A stretch of 64,000 nucleotides of DNA from positions 124,001-188,000 of the forward strand of contig NZ_NESD01000001.1 in the NCBI RefSeq assembly GCF_003063545.1. Reading direction: 5' to 3'. Shown piece by piece: positions 49,750 through 60,242 of this stretch (its first letter is position 1; every line of letters begins with the position of its first letter). A program made the translations under genes and the position numbers. The DNA is from Limnohabitans sp. Jir61. GTDB lineage: Bacteria > Pseudomonadota > Gammaproteobacteria > Burkholderiales > Burkholderiaceae_C. The notes under the pieces were generated by a model. That model did not search any database and was not told where the DNA came from. It saw only the letters and a program-made list of their open reading frames with translations.

Positions 49750-52494
49750 ATGGCCCTATCTTTCCTGACTCATATTTTCGGTAGCCGCAATGAGCGCCTA
49801 CTTAAGCAATACCGCAAAACCGTCGCGCAGATCAATGCGTTGGAGCCATCGTTAGAGAAGCTCAACGACGAGGCCTTGCGTGCCAAAACCGACGAATTTA
49901 AAACGCGGGTGGCCAATGGCGAAACCTTAGATGCGTTGCTTCCCGAAGCCTACGCCGTGGTGCGTGAAGCATCGAAGCGCGTCATGAAGATGCGTCACTT
50001 CGATGTGCAGCTGCTCGGAGGTATTGCGTTGCACCAAGGCAAGATTTCTGAAATGCGTACGGGTGAAGGTAAAACCCTCACCGCTACATTGCCCGTGTAC
50101 CTGAATGCCCTCACAGGCAATGGTGTGCATGTGGTGACCGTGAACGACTACTTGGCCAGTCGCGATGCGCAATGGATGTCGCGCCTCTACAACTGGCTGG
50201 GTTTGTCTGTGGGCATCAACTTGCCACAGATGCCACGCGAAGAAAAGCAAGCCGCTTACCGTGCCGATATCACTTACGGCACCAACAACGAATATGGCTT
50301 CGATTATTTGCGTGACAACATGGTCTATGAGGCCGCAGACCGTGTGCAACGCAAACTCAACTACGCCATCGTAGACGAGGTGGACTCGATCTTGATTGAT
50401 GAGGCGCGCACACCACTGATCATCAGTGGTCAAGCGGATGACCACACAGCTCAGTATGTGGCGATCAATCGCATCGTGCCATTGCTTACACGCCAAGTTG
50501 GCGAAGAAGATCCACGCACAGGCGAGGGCATCATCACGCCAGGCGACTTCACGGTAGACGAAAAATCACACCAAGTGTTTATGACCGAGCAAGGCCATGA
50601 AAACGCCGAGCGCATTTTGAGCGCCAATGGTTTGTTGCCCGAAGGCGCGTCCTTGTACGACCCTGCCAACATTAGCTTGATGCACCACTTGTACGCAGCT
50701 TTGCGTGCCAACCACCTGTATCACCGCGACCAGCACTACGTGGTGCAAAACGGCGAGATCACCATCGTCGACGAGTTCACGGGTCGTTTGATGTCGGGTC
50801 GACGCTGGAGCGATGGCTTGCACCAAGCGGTTGAAGCCAAAGAAGGTGTGGAGATTCAAGCCGAGAACCAAACACTGGCTTCCATCACGTTCCAAAACTA
50901 TTTCCGCTTGTACAGCAAGCTCGGTGGCATGACGGGTACGGCCGATACCGAAGCCTACGAGTTTCAAGAAATTTACGGTTTGGAAACGGTGGTCATTCCA
51001 CCCAACCGCATCAGCAAGCGCGAAGACCAATTGGACCGCGTTTATAAAACCACTGCGGAAAAATACGTCGCAGCGATTGAAGACATTCGCGAGTGCTACG
51101 AACGTGGCCAACCCGTGTTGGTGGGTACGACCTCAATTGAAAACTCAGAGCTGATAGCCGAGATGTTGGAAAAGGCCAAGTTGCCTCACCAAGTGCTCAA
51201 CGCCAAACAGCATGCCAGCGAAGCCACCATCATTGCGCAAGCAGGCCGTGCCAAGATGATCACCATTGCCACCAACATGGCCGGTCGTGGAACCGACATC
51301 GTGCTGGGCGGTAACGTTGAAAAAGCCATTGCCGAAGTGGAAGCTGATGAGTCGTTAGACGCTGCTGCAAAGCAAAAACAAATCGACGCCCTGCGCGTGC
51401 AATGGACCAAGGACCACGATTACGTGAAGTCACTCGGTGGCTTGCGCATCATCGCCACAGAGCGTCATGAGTCACGCCGCATTGACAACCAATTGCGTGG
51501 CCGCTCAGGCCGCCAAGGTGACCCAGGTTCCTCGCGTTTTTACTTGAGCTTGGATGACTCGCTGATGCGCATCTTCGCGGGCGAACGTGTCAAAGCCATC
51601 ATGGATCGTTTGAAGATGCCAGAGGGCGAAGCTATCGAAGCAGGCATCGTCACGCGCAGCATCGAGAGCGCACAGCGCAAAGTCGAAGCGCGTAACTTTG
51701 ACATCCGTAAGCAACTGCTGGAATACGACGATGTGTCCAACGACCAACGCCGTGTGATTTACCAGCAACGCAACGACATATTGGATGCCACCAATTTGAC
51801 CGCTCAAATCGCCAGCTTGCGTGAAGGCAGCTTTACAGACCTGGTGCGTCAATACGTGCCAGAAGAATCAGTGGAAGAGCAATGGGACATCGCTGGTTTG
51901 GAGCGTGCCCTGTTGAATGAGTGGCTCATTGAGATGCCATTGCAAGCAACAGTGCAACAAGCATCCGCTATCACTGATGAAGAAATTCTTGAGCAAGTCA
52001 TTGAAGCTGCGCACGTGGCTTTCCAAGTAAAGCTCGATCGCGTGGGCATTGAGCAGTTCACGCCGTTCATGCGCGTGGTGTTGTTGCAAAACATTGACAG
52101 TCATTGGCGCGAACACTTGGCGGCCTTGGACTATTTGCGTCAAGGCATCCACTTGCGTGGCTACGCACAAAAGCAGCCTAAGCAAGAGTACAAGCGCGAA
52201 GCGTTTGAGTTGTTTGGCCGGTTGCTCGATTTGGTGAAAAACGAAGTCACACGGGTGTTGATGACGGTCAAGATTGAATCGAACGAGCAAATCGAACAAG
52301 CTGCCTCAGAGCTAGAAGACCGAGCAGAGAATTTGCACAACGTCACCTATACCGCGCCCGATGAATCAGGCCAAGCCGTGACCACTGCCGATGAAGCTAC
52401 TTTCGCAGCGCAAATGCCACCTGTCGGTCGCAACGATCCCTGTCCATGTGGCAGCGGTAAGAAATACAAACAATGCCACGGTAAGTTGGCCTAA
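49750..52494 (+). CDS. secA: Preprotein translocase ATPase SecA
   Basis: 914-residue Sec motor. It shows [13 protein letters not shown] (Walker A), [15 protein letters not shown] (Walker B), [16 protein letters not shown] (motif near the helicase arginines), [19 protein letters not shown], and the C-terminal zinc motif [13 protein letters not shown] for SecB binding. Divergent from the DciA-like gene. An unusual hairpin lies in its leader. Confidence 0.97.
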   Translation: MALSFLTHIFGSRNERLLKQYRKTVAQINALEPSLEKLNDEALRAKTDEFKTRVANGETLDALLPEAYAVVREASKRVMKMRHFDVQLLGGIALHQGKISEMRTGEGKTLTATLPVYLNALTGNGVHVVTVNDYLASRDAQWMSRLYNWLGLSVGINLPQMPREEKQAAYRADITYGTNNEYGFDYLRDNMVYEAADRVQRKLNYAIVDEVDSILIDEARTPLIISGQADDHTAQYVAINRIVPLLTRQVGEEDPRTGEGIITPGDFTVDEKSHQVFMTEQGHENAERILSANGLLPEGASLYDPANISLMHHLYAALRANHLYHRDQHYVVQNGEITIVDEFTGRLMSGRRWSDGLHQAVEAKEGVEIQAENQTLASITFQNYFRLYSKLGGMTGTADTEAYEFQEIYGLETVVIPPNRISKREDQLDRVYKTTAEKYVAAIEDIRECYERGQPVLVGTTSIENSELIAEMLEKAKLPHQVLNAKQHASEATIIAQAGRAKMITIATNMAGRGTDIVLGGNVEKAIAEVEADESLDAAAKQKQIDALRVQWTKDHDYVKSLGGLRIIATERHESRRIDNQLRGRSGRQGDPGSSRFYLSLDDSLMRIFAGERVKAIMDRLKMPEGEAIEAGIVTRSIESAQRKVEARNFDIRKQLLEYDDVSNDQRRVIYQQRNDILDATNLTAQIASLREGSFTDLVRQYVPEESVEEQWDIAGLERALLNEWLIEMPLQATVQQASAITDEEILEQVIEAAHVAFQVKLDRVGIEQFTPFMRVVLLQNIDSHWREHLAALDYLRQGIHLRGYAQKQPKQEYKREAFELFGRLLDLVKNEVTRVLMTVKIESNEQIEQAASELEDRAENLHNVTYTAPDESGQAVTTADEATFAAQMPPVGRNDPCPCGSGKKYKQCHGKLA

Positions 52495-52499
52495 GTTTC

Positions 52500-53741
52500 A
52501 TGGCAGTACATCTCAATCCTCCCAATCCCGCAGATTTGCACGCTATTGCTGGCGTGCGCATTGGTGTCACCCAAGCTGGTATTCGCAAAGCAGGTCGTAA
52601 AGACTTGACTGTTGTGTTGATCGACGAAGGTGCATCCGTCAGCGGCGTGTTCACTCAAAACCGTTTTTGTGCGGCACCTGTGCAGGTATGTCGCGAGCAC
52701 TTAGATGCTGGCCAAGGCATTCGTGGCATGGTGGTGAACACCGGTAATGCCAATGCGGGTACAGGTGAAGAAGGTTTGAAGCGCGCTCGCGAAACTTGCG
52801 TGGCATTGGCCGAAGCCTTGCACATTTCTCCGAATCAAGTGTTGCCGTTTTCGACGGGCGTGATCATGGAGCCGCTGCCGCACGACCGCATCATCGCGGG
52901 TATGCCAGCAGCCATTACCGCAGCCGGTAACGTGGGTAGTGCTCAACAATGGGCCGACGCTGCCGAAGGCATCATGACCACCGACACCGTGCCTAAAGCT
53001 GCCAGCACGCAAGTGCAAATCGGCGGTGCGACAGTGAGCGTGACTGGCATCAGCAAAGGTGCGGGCATGATTCGCCCCAACATGGCCACGATGCTTGGCT
53101 ATGTAGCGACTGATGCGTGTGTGGCACCTGTGTTGATGAAAGAACTGTCCTTGGCTTTGGCCGAAGGGTCCTTCAACCGTGTCACGGTAGATGGCGACAC
53201 ATCAACCAACGACTCCTTTGTGGTCATTGCTACCAACAAAGCTAACCACGCGTCAATCACCAGTTTGCAAAGTGCAGAAGGCCAGGCCTTGTTGCAAGCC
53301 ATGCTGCAAGTGGCGCGTCAACTCGCCCAAGCCATCGTGCGTGACGGTGAAGGTGCGACCAAGTTCATCACCATTCGCGTGGAAGGTGGCAACACCAGCG
53401 CCGAGTGCCGTCAAGTAGCCTACGCCATTGCACACTCACCTTTGGTGAAAACAGCTTTTTTTGCCAGCGATCCCAACTTAGGCCGAATCTTGGCAGCCGT
53501 GGGTTATGCCGGTATCACCGATCTCGATCAAACAGCGATTGATTTGTATTTGGACGATGTGCATGTCGCCATTCAAGGCGGCCGTCATCCCGAGTACCGT
53601 GAGGAAGACGGCCAACGCGTGATGAAGCAATCCGAAATCACTGTGCGTGTGGTCTTGGGGCGCGGCACTGCCAGCGACACCGTATGGACCTGTGACTTGA
53701 GCCACGACTATGTCAGTATCAACGCAGATTACCGCAGCTAA
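52500..53741 (+). CDS. argJ: Bifunctional ornithine acetyltransferase / N-acetylglutamate synthase
   Basis: 413 residues. The precursor self-cleaves before the Thr in [16 protein letters not shown], giving alpha and beta chains; it recycles the acetyl group between acetylornithine and glutamate in arginine synthesis. [21 protein letters not shown] and [11 protein letters not shown] are conserved. It starts 5 nt after secA and shares one base with the next gene. Confidence 0.96.
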   Translation: MAVHLNPPNPADLHAIAGVRIGVTQAGIRKAGRKDLTVVLIDEGASVSGVFTQNRFCAAPVQVCREHLDAGQGIRGMVVNTGNANAGTGEEGLKRARETCVALAEALHISPNQVLPFSTGVIMEPLPHDRIIAGMPAAITAAGNVGSAQQWADAAEGIMTTDTVPKAASTQVQIGGATVSVTGISKGAGMIRPNMATMLGYVATDACVAPVLMKELSLALAEGSFNRVTVDGDTSTNDSFVVIATNKANHASITSLQSAEGQALLQAMLQVARQLAQAIVRDGEGATKFITIRVEGGNTSAECRQVAYAIAHSPLVKTAFFASDPNLGRILAAVGYAGITDLDQTAIDLYLDDVHVAIQGGRHPEYREEDGQRVMKQSEITVRVVLGRGTASDTVWTCDLSHDYVSINADYRS

Positions 53742-54622
53742 TGACAGACCCAATTCACCCCCTAGAACGTTTGGTGCAACGCGCCGAGGCATTGATGGCG
53801 CGCATCGAACAGGTGCTGCCGCAGCCGATGGCAGAGCCTGACTGGTCAGCCAGTGTGGCCTTTCGCTACCGTAAGCGCACCAATGGTCGTGGCGGCTTAG
53901 AGCCCGTGCGTCATGTGGCCAAGCTGGGTTTGGCAGACCTGCAAGAGATCGACGGCCAAAAAGAAAAAATCCAGCGCAACACCGAACAGTTTGTGAAGGG
54001 CTTGCCCGCCAACAACGTGTTGCTCACCGGCGCACGTGGCACGGGCAAGTCATCGCTCATCAAAGCCTGCTTGAACGAGTACGGCCCTCAAGGTTTGCGT
54101 TTGATCGAGGTCGACAAAGACGACCTGACTGATTTGCCCGACATCATTGAGTTGGTGTCAGAGCGCCCCGAGAAGTTCATGATTTTTTGTGATGACTTGA
54201 GCTTTGAAGATGGCGAGCCCGGCTACAAAGCACTCAAGTCGATCTTGGATGGCTCGATTGCGGCAGCCACGCCCAATGTGCTGATTTACGCCACCAGCAA
54301 CCGCCGCCACTTGTTGCCCGAGTACATGAAAGAAAACCTCACGTACACGCACACCGATGATGGCGAAGTGCATCCAGGTGAAGGCGTCGAAGAAAAAATT
54401 TCTTTGTCCGAGCGCTTTGGTTTGTGGGTGAGCTTTTATCCGTTCAGCCAAGACGAGTACCTGACCATTGCGGCGCAATGGTTGTCGTCGTTCGGTTTCA
54501 AGCCCGCCGAGATCGAGGCTGCCAAGCCTGAAGCTTTGGTGTGGGCGCTAGAGCGTGCGTCGCGTAGCGGCCGTGTGGCGTATCAGTTTGCACGCGATTA
54601 CGCTGGCAAACACGCTGCGTAA
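53741..54622 (+). CDS. DUF815-family AAA+ ATPase
   Basis: 293-residue AAA-like P-loop protein. Walker A LLTGARGTGKSSLI, Walker B KFMIFCDDLSFEDGEPGYK and a sensor-like LIYATSNRRHLLPEYM are visible, with a C-terminal arginine-rich RASRSGRVAYQFARD. The function of DUF815 ATPases is unknown. It starts in the argJ stop (TAATG) and is followed by a MutT-type gene, an arrangement seen in Burkholderiales. Confidence 0.85.
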   Translation: MTDPIHPLERLVQRAEALMARIEQVLPQPMAEPDWSASVAFRYRKRTNGRGGLEPVRHVAKLGLADLQEIDGQKEKIQRNTEQFVKGLPANNVLLTGARGTGKSSLIKACLNEYGPQGLRLIEVDKDDLTDLPDIIELVSERPEKFMIFCDDLSFEDGEPGYKALKSILDGSIAAATPNVLIYATSNRRHLLPEYMKENLTYTHTDDGEVHPGEGVEEKISLSERFGLWVSFYPFSQDEYLTIAAQWLSSFGFKPAEIEAAKPEALVWALERASRSGRVAYQFARDYAGKHAA

Positions 54623-54653
54623 TTACACTTGATTAATCATGCGTATTAGCAGC

Positions 54654-55130
54654 ATGACAGAAACCCTTGTACGCGTGGTCGATGCAGACCAGCCGCGTTC
54701 CGCTGATCGCAGTTTGGTACAGGTTGCTGTCGGCGTTTTGGTGCGTGACGACGAAGCATTCCTGTTGACCAGTCGCCCCGAAGGTAAGGCCTATGCTGGC
54801 TATTGGGAGTTTCCGGGCGGTAAGCTTGAAGCCGATGAAACGGTAGAGCAAGCTTTGCGTCGCGAGCTACAAGAAGAAATTGGCATCACCATCCAAGACT
54901 GCACCCTATGGAAGACCGAGCGAATTGACTATCCACATGCCTTGGTGCAACTGAACTTTTGCAAGGTCACGCAATGGACGGGTCAGTTGCAAATGTTGGA
55001 GTCTCAAACATTTGCTTGGCAGCAATTGCCGGTGATGGTGACGCCAGTCTTGCCAGGGACAGTGCCCGTGTTGCAATGGTTTGCCCAAGAGCGTGGGTTT
55101 GTGGGCGAGACTCACAACAACCAAGACTGA
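54654..55130 (+). CDS. mutT: Nudix hydrolase, MutT-type (8-oxo-dGTP diphosphatase)
   Basis: 158 residues from the ATG at 54654. Nudix box GGKLEADETVEQALRRELQEEIGI has the G-x5-E-x7-REUxEE pattern, shown here in shortened form as GGKLEADE and RRELQEEIG. The N-terminal LTSRPEGKAYAGYWEFPGG is MutT-like, so it probably hydrolyses oxidised dGTP. An ATG 15 nt upstream is also possible; neither has a clear ribosome-binding site. Confidence 0.88.
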   Translation: MTETLVRVVDADQPRSADRSLVQVAVGVLVRDDEAFLLTSRPEGKAYAGYWEFPGGKLEADETVEQALRRELQEEIGITIQDCTLWKTERIDYPHALVQLNFCKVTQWTGQLQMLESQTFAWQQLPVMVTPVLPGTVPVLQWFAQERGFVGETHNNQD

Positions 55131-55148
55131 GCATGAATCTTTAGACAT

Positions 55149-55181
55149 TAAAAAAGCGCCTTTGAGGGGGCGCTTTTTTTA
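55149..55181. terminator. Bidirectional terminator between mutT and yacG
   Basis: AAAAAAGCGCC / GGGCGCTTTTTTT stem between convergent genes, with T/A runs on both sides; the right side reaches the yacG stop. Confidence 0.85.
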
Positions 55182-55379
55182 TTGCAAAGGTGTGTTCTCG
55201 AAGTCGGCGTCGTCTTGCGGCGTTTGGTCGGGCAAGCGATGTTCTTCGTTGGCCCAAGCGCCGAGGTCTATGTTGCGGCAGCGTTCGCCACAAAAAGGGC
55301 GGTATTTGTTGGCACTCTCGTAGCGGCTAGGGCCGCCACATTGGGGGCATACGACGATGCGAACCTCAGCTTCACTCAT
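55179..55379 (-). CDS. yacG: DNA gyrase inhibitor YacG
   Basis: 66-residue zinc protein. VVCPQCGGPSRY and RPFCGERCRNIDLGAW supply the four cysteines; the family binds GyrB. It is the last gene of the pilBCD-coaE-zapD-yacG operon. Confidence 0.93.
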   Translation of the reverse strand: MSEAEVRIVVCPQCGGPSRYESANKYRPFCGERCRNIDLGAWANEEHRLPDQTPQDDADFENTPLQ

Positions 55380-55382
55380 GGC

Positions 55383-56135
55383 TTAAACGCAAAGAGCCAT
55401 TTCAAAAGGCACATCATCTGTGCTGTGCTGCAAGCGGCCATCTCCGTCTTGGCGCATCATGCGCACCCAAATCATCAAACGGTTACCGCTGATCTCGGGT
55501 ACGAAACCGAGTGCGGGGTCAATCGCTACGCGCATGAGTTGGAACTTGCCTTGTGCCAGCGATTGCTGGAACTGGCCGCCCATGGCCATCATTTTTTGTG
55601 TCGTGCCGGTGTCACGCATGAGTGAGAGCAGCAGGTTCACGGACTCTTTCATAGGAACGAACACTTCAAACCAGCGCATGATGTCAGCGCTGCGAACATC
55701 AGGGCCTTGCTGTTGCCAAGCATGATAAGCAGGTAGGTCAAAACAGCACGTACCGCCAGGAATCGCCACACGGTTGCGCAGCGCAGACAGCCATTCGTTC
55801 TCGGTGATGTTTTGTCCGATTTTGCCCAAGGGCCCACTGAGGCCGCTGTAGCAATGTTCGATGTTGTCTAGCAACTGTTGCAATGCTGACTCAGAGACCG
55901 ATGGGTTACCACGCAGCGCGCCAAATTGCTGTTTATGACGCTCTAAATCTTTGAGTACGTCTGACTTGAGGTCAGTCCGTCCACCAGCCTCGACCAACTC
56001 AAACAAGGTGGTGAGTGCAAAGTGGTTGTCCACTGGGTGATCGCGTTTGGTGAGTTCTTCGAATCTCTGAAACAGGTGTTCCAAGCGCAGGTAAGTGCGC
56101 ACACGTTCGTTGAAGGGATGTTCGTACAGAATCAC
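55383..56135 (-). CDS. zapD: Cell-division protein ZapD
   Basis: 250-residue FtsZ-associated protein that cross-links filaments at the division ring. YEHPFNERVRTYLRLEHLF, GPLGKIGQNITENEWLSALRNR (shortened here to its ends) and CFDLPAYHAW are the family's. It follows coaE as in E. coli. Confidence 0.93.
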   Translation of the reverse strand: MILYEHPFNERVRTYLRLEHLFQRFEELTKRDHPVDNHFALTTLFELVEAGGRTDLKSDVLKDLERHKQQFGALRGNPSVSESALQQLLDNIEHCYSGLSGPLGKIGQNITENEWLSALRNRVAIPGGTCCFDLPAYHAWQQQGPDVRSADIMRWFEVFVPMKESVNLLLSLMRDTGTTQKMMAMGGQFQQSLAQGKFQLMRVAIDPALGFVPEISGNRLMIWVRMMRQDGDGRLQHSTDDVPFEMALCV

Positions 56136-56208
56136 GCGGAAAACGGCTCAGGGCTGGACTTTGATAATGATCCGAATCATACCCGCTTGGCAAGCGGTTT
56201 CTAGGGCT

Positions 56209-56826
56209 TTAGTCAGCTTGAATCGGCAGCCAGTTCACCTGGTTTTCTAAGGTGTCGAGCGAGATGCCATCGTTATAGATGACCCAGTCAGCAGCGGTTA
56301 GTTTTTGCACGCGTGAGGCTTGTGCTGAAATGATGCGCTGGACGGCTTCGCGGCTTAGCCCATTGCGTGCAATGACCCGCTGAATTTGCGTTTCTTCTAA
56401 GCAGTCCACTACCAAGATGCGGTCGACTTGCGGGCGCCAGCGCTCGCCTGCCTCAACCAGCAACGGCACATCGAACACCAAGGTGCGATGGCCCTTTGAG
56501 ATGGCTGCTTGCGCCTGTTGTTGGGTTTCTTGCGAGACCAAGGGGTGGATGATGGCTTCAAGGGCTTGCTTGGCCTCAGGCTGACTGAAAACATGAGCAC
56601 GCATGCGTTCGCGGTCGAGTGCGCCATCTGGCGTGATGAACTCTGCCCCAAATGTTCGTGTGATTGCGGGCATGGCTGCCCCGTGTGCTGCAGTGACGTT
56701 GCGCGCAATGGCATCCGCATCTATGACCGCCGCCCCACGCGCTTGAAGCAATTGAGCCACAGTGCTTTTGCCACTGCCAATGCCGCCGGTCAATCCAATG
56801 CGAAGTGGGGAAGGTGTGGGTGTCAT
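56209..56826 (-). CDS. coaE: Dephospho-CoA kinase
   Basis: 205-residue P-loop kinase, the last step of coenzyme A synthesis. Walker A LTGGIGSGKSTV is near residues 10-21; DADAIARNV and VVDCLEETQIQRVIAR are conserved. The ATG at 56826 is chosen; a longer reading would overlap pilD. The pilD-coaE-zapD-yacG order is conserved in beta- and gammaproteobacteria. Confidence 0.94.
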   Translation of the reverse strand: MTPTPSPLRIGLTGGIGSGKSTVAQLLQARGAAVIDADAIARNVTAAHGAAMPAITRTFGAEFITPDGALDRERMRAHVFSQPEAKQALEAIIHPLVSQETQQQAQAAISKGHRTLVFDVPLLVEAGERWRPQVDRILVVDCLEETQIQRVIARNGLSREAVQRIISAQASRVQKLTAADWVIYNDGISLDTLENQVNWLPIQAD

Positions 56827-56848
56827 GGTGCTGAGTCTATGTAAAAAA

Positions 56849-57652
56849 TCACCAGCCCATACCGAGTCCGATGGCCTCAATTCCGATCATGGCAACTGTC
56901 ATGCCAGATGCAGCCAAGAAGGGGCCAAAGGGTACATAGCCATCATTGGGTAAACGATTTGTAAATTTGAGAAATAACCCCAAGCACGCGCCACAGATGC
57001 TGGCCAGCACGATCACAGGCAGTAGGGCCAGGGGGCCTAACCAAGCGCCTAAACCAGCCAATAGTTTGAAGTCACCAGCACCCATTCCCTGCTTGCCGGT
57101 GAGGCGCTCAAAAGCAGTTGCAACGGACCAAAGTGAGGCGTAGCCAACGGCGGCACCAAAAACGGATTGCGACGCGGGTAAGGTCAACCATCCCAAGGCA
57201 GAGGCTACCAGACCACTCCAGACCAAAGCTTGTGTGAGATCGTCTGGCAACAGGGTCGTTTGCCAATCGATGACCGACATCGCCAAAAGGACGGATGCAC
57301 AGCTAGCCCAACAAAGACCGGCAGCATTCAAGCCCCAGTGCCATGTGCAGACAGACCAAATCAACGCTGTGACAAGTTCGATGATTGGGTATTGCAGGTC
57401 TATGGCGTGTTGGCAAAAGCCGCAACGGCCCTTGAGCCATAGGTAACTTAAAACTGGAATGTTGTGCCGGAGCTTGAGTTTGGTTTCGCAGTGTGGACAG
57501 TGTGATGCGGGGGTACACAAGTCGTAGCGTGGCGCATCAACCGCGGTTGAGTGACCAGCCATCACCATGCGCGGCAAGCGGTGAATGAGTACGTTCACAA
57601 AACTGCCAATCAGCAGACCTAAACCAAATGCGAGAGCCATGTCCGACGTCAT
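56849..57652 (-). CDS. pilD: Prepilin peptidase / N-methyltransferase PilD
   Basis: 267-residue inner-membrane aspartyl protease that cleaves and N-methylates type IV prepilins. The N-terminal CPHCETKL...CGFC zinc-type loop is present, and the catalytic aspartates lie in VIDWQTTLLPDDL and MGAGDFKLLA. Eight hydrophobic segments are apparent. It overlaps pilC by 4 nt. Confidence 0.95.
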   Translation of the reverse strand: MTSDMALAFGLGLLIGSFVNVLIHRLPRMVMAGHSTAVDAPRYDLCTPASHCPHCETKLKLRHNIPVLSYLWLKGRCGFCQHAIDLQYPIIELVTALIWSVCTWHWGLNAAGLCWASCASVLLAMSVIDWQTTLLPDDLTQALVWSGLVASALGWLTLPASQSVFGAAVGYASLWSVATAFERLTGKQGMGAGDFKLLAGLGAWLGPLALLPVIVLASICGACLGLFLKFTNRLPNDGYVPFGPFLAASGMTVAMIGIEAIGLGMGW

Positions 57653-58863
57653 ACCACTTGCCCCAGTTGAAATATTGGAAGATACAAAGCCATGACCAAG
57701 CCGCCAATCAGTACGCCCAACACCACCATGATGAAAGGTTCTAAGAGTGTAGACATTCGCGCAACGGTGCTTTCCACTTCTCGCTCATAGTGTTCAGCAG
57801 TTTTTTCAAGCATGTGGTCTAGGGCGCCAGACTCTTCCCCGATGGCGCACATTTGTATCACCATGCTCGGAAACAGGCCGTGCGTATGTTCTAGGGCATA
57901 GGACAGCGTATGGCCCTCAATGAGCTGGGCTTGAATGCTTTGAGTGGCGGATTGAAACAGCAAGTGACCCGTGACACCTTGGACGGCTTCTAATGCTTCA
58001 GTCAGCGGTACACCCGCTGCAAACATAGTGGCTAATGTTCGCGTCCATCGCGCAGTGCAAGCATGTCGCGTTAGTTGGCCTGCGATGGGAAGGCGAAGCA
58101 ACAAGGCATGTAAAAATTGTCGCCACTGTTCTCGTTGTTTGATTTGTTTTTGTAAATACCAAATAGCCATACACAAGCTTGTCAGCGCCCAGAGTCCGTG
58201 GTGTTGAAGTCCTTCACTCAGGCCAATCACACAACGTGTGAGCCAAGGTAGTTCAGCGCCAAAGGACGCAAAAATGTTTTGAAATGCCGGCACGACAAAA
58301 GCCAAAATCAAGATAAATACCGTTGCGGCAATGCCCAAAACTGAGCATGGATAAACAAGCGCAGAGCGAATTCTGACCCGCAAAGCCTCTGATTTTTCTA
58401 GGTGGTTTGCCAAACGCTCAAGCATGGTGTCGAGCATGCCTGCCAATTCGCCGACGGCAACGAGATTGCAGTACAAATCGTCAAACTCAGGGTGCAGTCG
58501 TAGCGCTTGGTTCAGAGCTGTTCCACCTTCAATTTGTTTGTGTATCGACTCGATGATGGTTTTTAATGACTTGCTTGTCTTGCCGCGATGCAGAATGGCA
58601 AAGGCTTGTAGTAAGGGCACCCCAGCTTGAATGAGTGTGGCAAGTTGGCGTGTGAACCGAGTAATTTCTTCGGTAGATGTACGTGACTTGGTAGTGAATA
58701 GAAGCCATTTTGGTGGATTGAATTCTCGTTGGATGCCGGTGATGCGAATGCGTTGTTGACGCAGAGTAGCTACAAGTTCTTCTTTGCTTGCAGCATCTAA
58801 ACGTCCCCTGAGCGGATGGCCTTTGCGATCCACGCCGCGCCATGAATAACGGAATTTATCCAT
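57649..58863 (-). CDS. pilC: Type IV pilus inner-membrane platform protein PilC
   Basis: 404 residues, the full usual length, with two T2SSF domains. FTRQLATLIQAGVPLLQA and WTRTLATMFAAGVPLTEAL are the paired motifs, followed each by TM helices (ALVYPCSVLGIAATVFILIL, EPFIMVVLGVLIGGLVMALY). It links the PilB ATPase to the pilus base. It overlaps pilB by 8 nt. Confidence 0.95.
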   Translation of the reverse strand: MDKFRYSWRGVDRKGHPLRGRLDAASKEELVATLRQQRIRITGIQREFNPPKWLLFTTKSRTSTEEITRFTRQLATLIQAGVPLLQAFAILHRGKTSKSLKTIIESIHKQIEGGTALNQALRLHPEFDDLYCNLVAVGELAGMLDTMLERLANHLEKSEALRVRIRSALVYPCSVLGIAATVFILILAFVVPAFQNIFASFGAELPWLTRCVIGLSEGLQHHGLWALTSLCMAIWYLQKQIKQREQWRQFLHALLLRLPIAGQLTRHACTARWTRTLATMFAAGVPLTEALEAVQGVTGHLLFQSATQSIQAQLIEGHTLSYALEHTHGLFPSMVIQMCAIGEESGALDHMLEKTAEHYEREVESTVARMSTLLEPFIMVVLGVLIGGLVMALYLPIFQLGQVV

Positions 58864-60052
58864 GATGGGTAAGCGCCATCACTTCTTCGACGGACGTGAT
58901 GCCTTGCCAAACTTTCATCCAGCCTGCTTGCCGTAGCGTGCGTACACCCTCAAGCGCTGCGTGAGCTGCCAGTGCTTGGGTGTCGCTGTCTCGCATGATC
59001 AGTGTTTGCATGGCGTCGCTGATGGGCATGACTTGGTAAAGACCAATACGCCCCTTGTATCCCTTGTCGCAGGCCTCGCAGCCGATCGCTTTGTAGGGGC
59101 TCGCTGCAGTGTGCATGTGAGATGTGATGGCTTGTTTGTCTCGTTTGCCAAGTGTCCTGAAAAAGAAATCGATTTCAACCTCGTTCATCGGCTGTTTGCA
59201 GTGTTCACATAAACGTCGCACCAGGCGTTGTGCGGTGATTAGCCGAATACTGGCTGCGACATTGAATGCGGCAACACCCATATGTCTTAGGCGAGCCAAA
59301 GTTCCTGGTGCATCGTTGGTATGTAGCGTAGATAACACCAGATGACCTGTCTGTGCAGCTTGAATAGCAATTTCAGCGGTTTCAAAGTCGCGGATTTCAC
59401 CGACCATGATCACGTCTGGATCTTGTCTAAGCAAAGCGCGCAATGTGGTGGCAAACGTTAGCCCTGCACGCTCATTGATGTTTACTTGATTAGCACCCGG
59501 CAAATGAATTTCTGATGGATCTTCGACGGTGGAAATGTTCACCTCTGTGCGATTGAGTAATTCAAGGCAGCTATACAAAGACAATGTTTTGCCAGAGCCG
59601 GTAGGGCCGGTCATCAGAATCAGTCCGTGAGGCTGTGCAATGGCTTGCACAAGCTTGGCTCTGTCGTCAGGTTCATACCCAAGAGCTGCAAGTCCAGGTC
59701 GTTCGCGACTGAAATTCAAAATACGCACAACGATTTTTTCGCCATGCAATGTGGGTAAAGAGCTCACCCTTAGATCAATGGTTTGGCCTTGAAATGGATA
59801 TTGAATACGCCCGTCTTGAGGTAACCGCTTTTCAGCGATATCCATGCGAGCCAAGACTTTGAGTCGAGACACGATGGCATCTCGCAATGTCATCGCTGGC
59901 GTCGCTGCAAGGCGCAGTAAGCCATCAATTCGGAATCGAGCACGAAAGAAGTCCTCTCCACTTTCTAAATGAATATCGGAGGCGCCTTGAAAGAGTGCTT
60001 GATTCAGCAAATCATCGAGCGTTTTGACGGCAGTGTCCGGAGGCGTTGGCAT
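58856..60052 (-). CDS. pilB: Type IV pilus assembly ATPase PilB, N-terminally short
   Basis: 398 residues against about 570 in typical PilB. The protein starts close to the ATPase part (LDDLLNQALFQGASDIHLES), so the N-terminal GspE-type domain that normally precedes it is missing. Walker A GPTGSGKTLSLYS, an Asp-box (VEDPSEIHLPGANQV), Walker B VIMVGEIRDFETAEIA, and His-box STLHTNDAPGTLARL are intact. A four-cysteine zinc site (CEHC...CEAC) distinguishes PilB from PilT. The ATG at 60052 follows GAGGA at the right distance; extending upstream would add no domain. Confidence 0.88.
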   Translation of the reverse strand: MPTPPDTAVKTLDDLLNQALFQGASDIHLESGEDFFRARFRIDGLLRLAATPAMTLRDAIVSRLKVLARMDIAEKRLPQDGRIQYPFQGQTIDLRVSSLPTLHGEKIVVRILNFSRERPGLAALGYEPDDRAKLVQAIAQPHGLILMTGPTGSGKTLSLYSCLELLNRTEVNISTVEDPSEIHLPGANQVNINERAGLTFATTLRALLRQDPDVIMVGEIRDFETAEIAIQAAQTGHLVLSTLHTNDAPGTLARLRHMGVAAFNVAASIRLITAQRLVRRLCEHCKQPMNEVEIDFFFRTLGKRDKQAITSHMHTAASPYKAIGCEACDKGYKGRIGLYQVMPISDAMQTLIMRDSDTQALAAHAALEGVRTLRQAGWMKVWQGITSVEEVMALTHHG

Positions 60053-60242
60053 GCAATTCCTCATTTGAAAATAAGTGGATTTTTGGAAAATAGCCCTTCG
60101 ACTGGGTAAGGCGCTTGTCAAAAAATAAGATGGCGATGCGTGGTTTTTCGTACGCCAATTAGCGTATTTATTTTTTTACCAATTTAAGTAAACTGATGAA
60201 GTCAGCATTGCTGATAAACAAACCAACAATAGGAACAAGAAC

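Noticed and set aside
56163-56180. Fur-box-like dyad ATGAT-N4-ATCAT upstream of zapD
   Set aside because: Only the first half resembles the Fur consensus and the second half fails; more likely part of a promoter or chance.
60151-60178. TACGC-N6-GCGTA plus T run as a terminator upstream of HU
   Set aside because: The stem is only 5 bp and no plus-strand gene lies upstream to be terminated; it could be an operator but nothing supports that.
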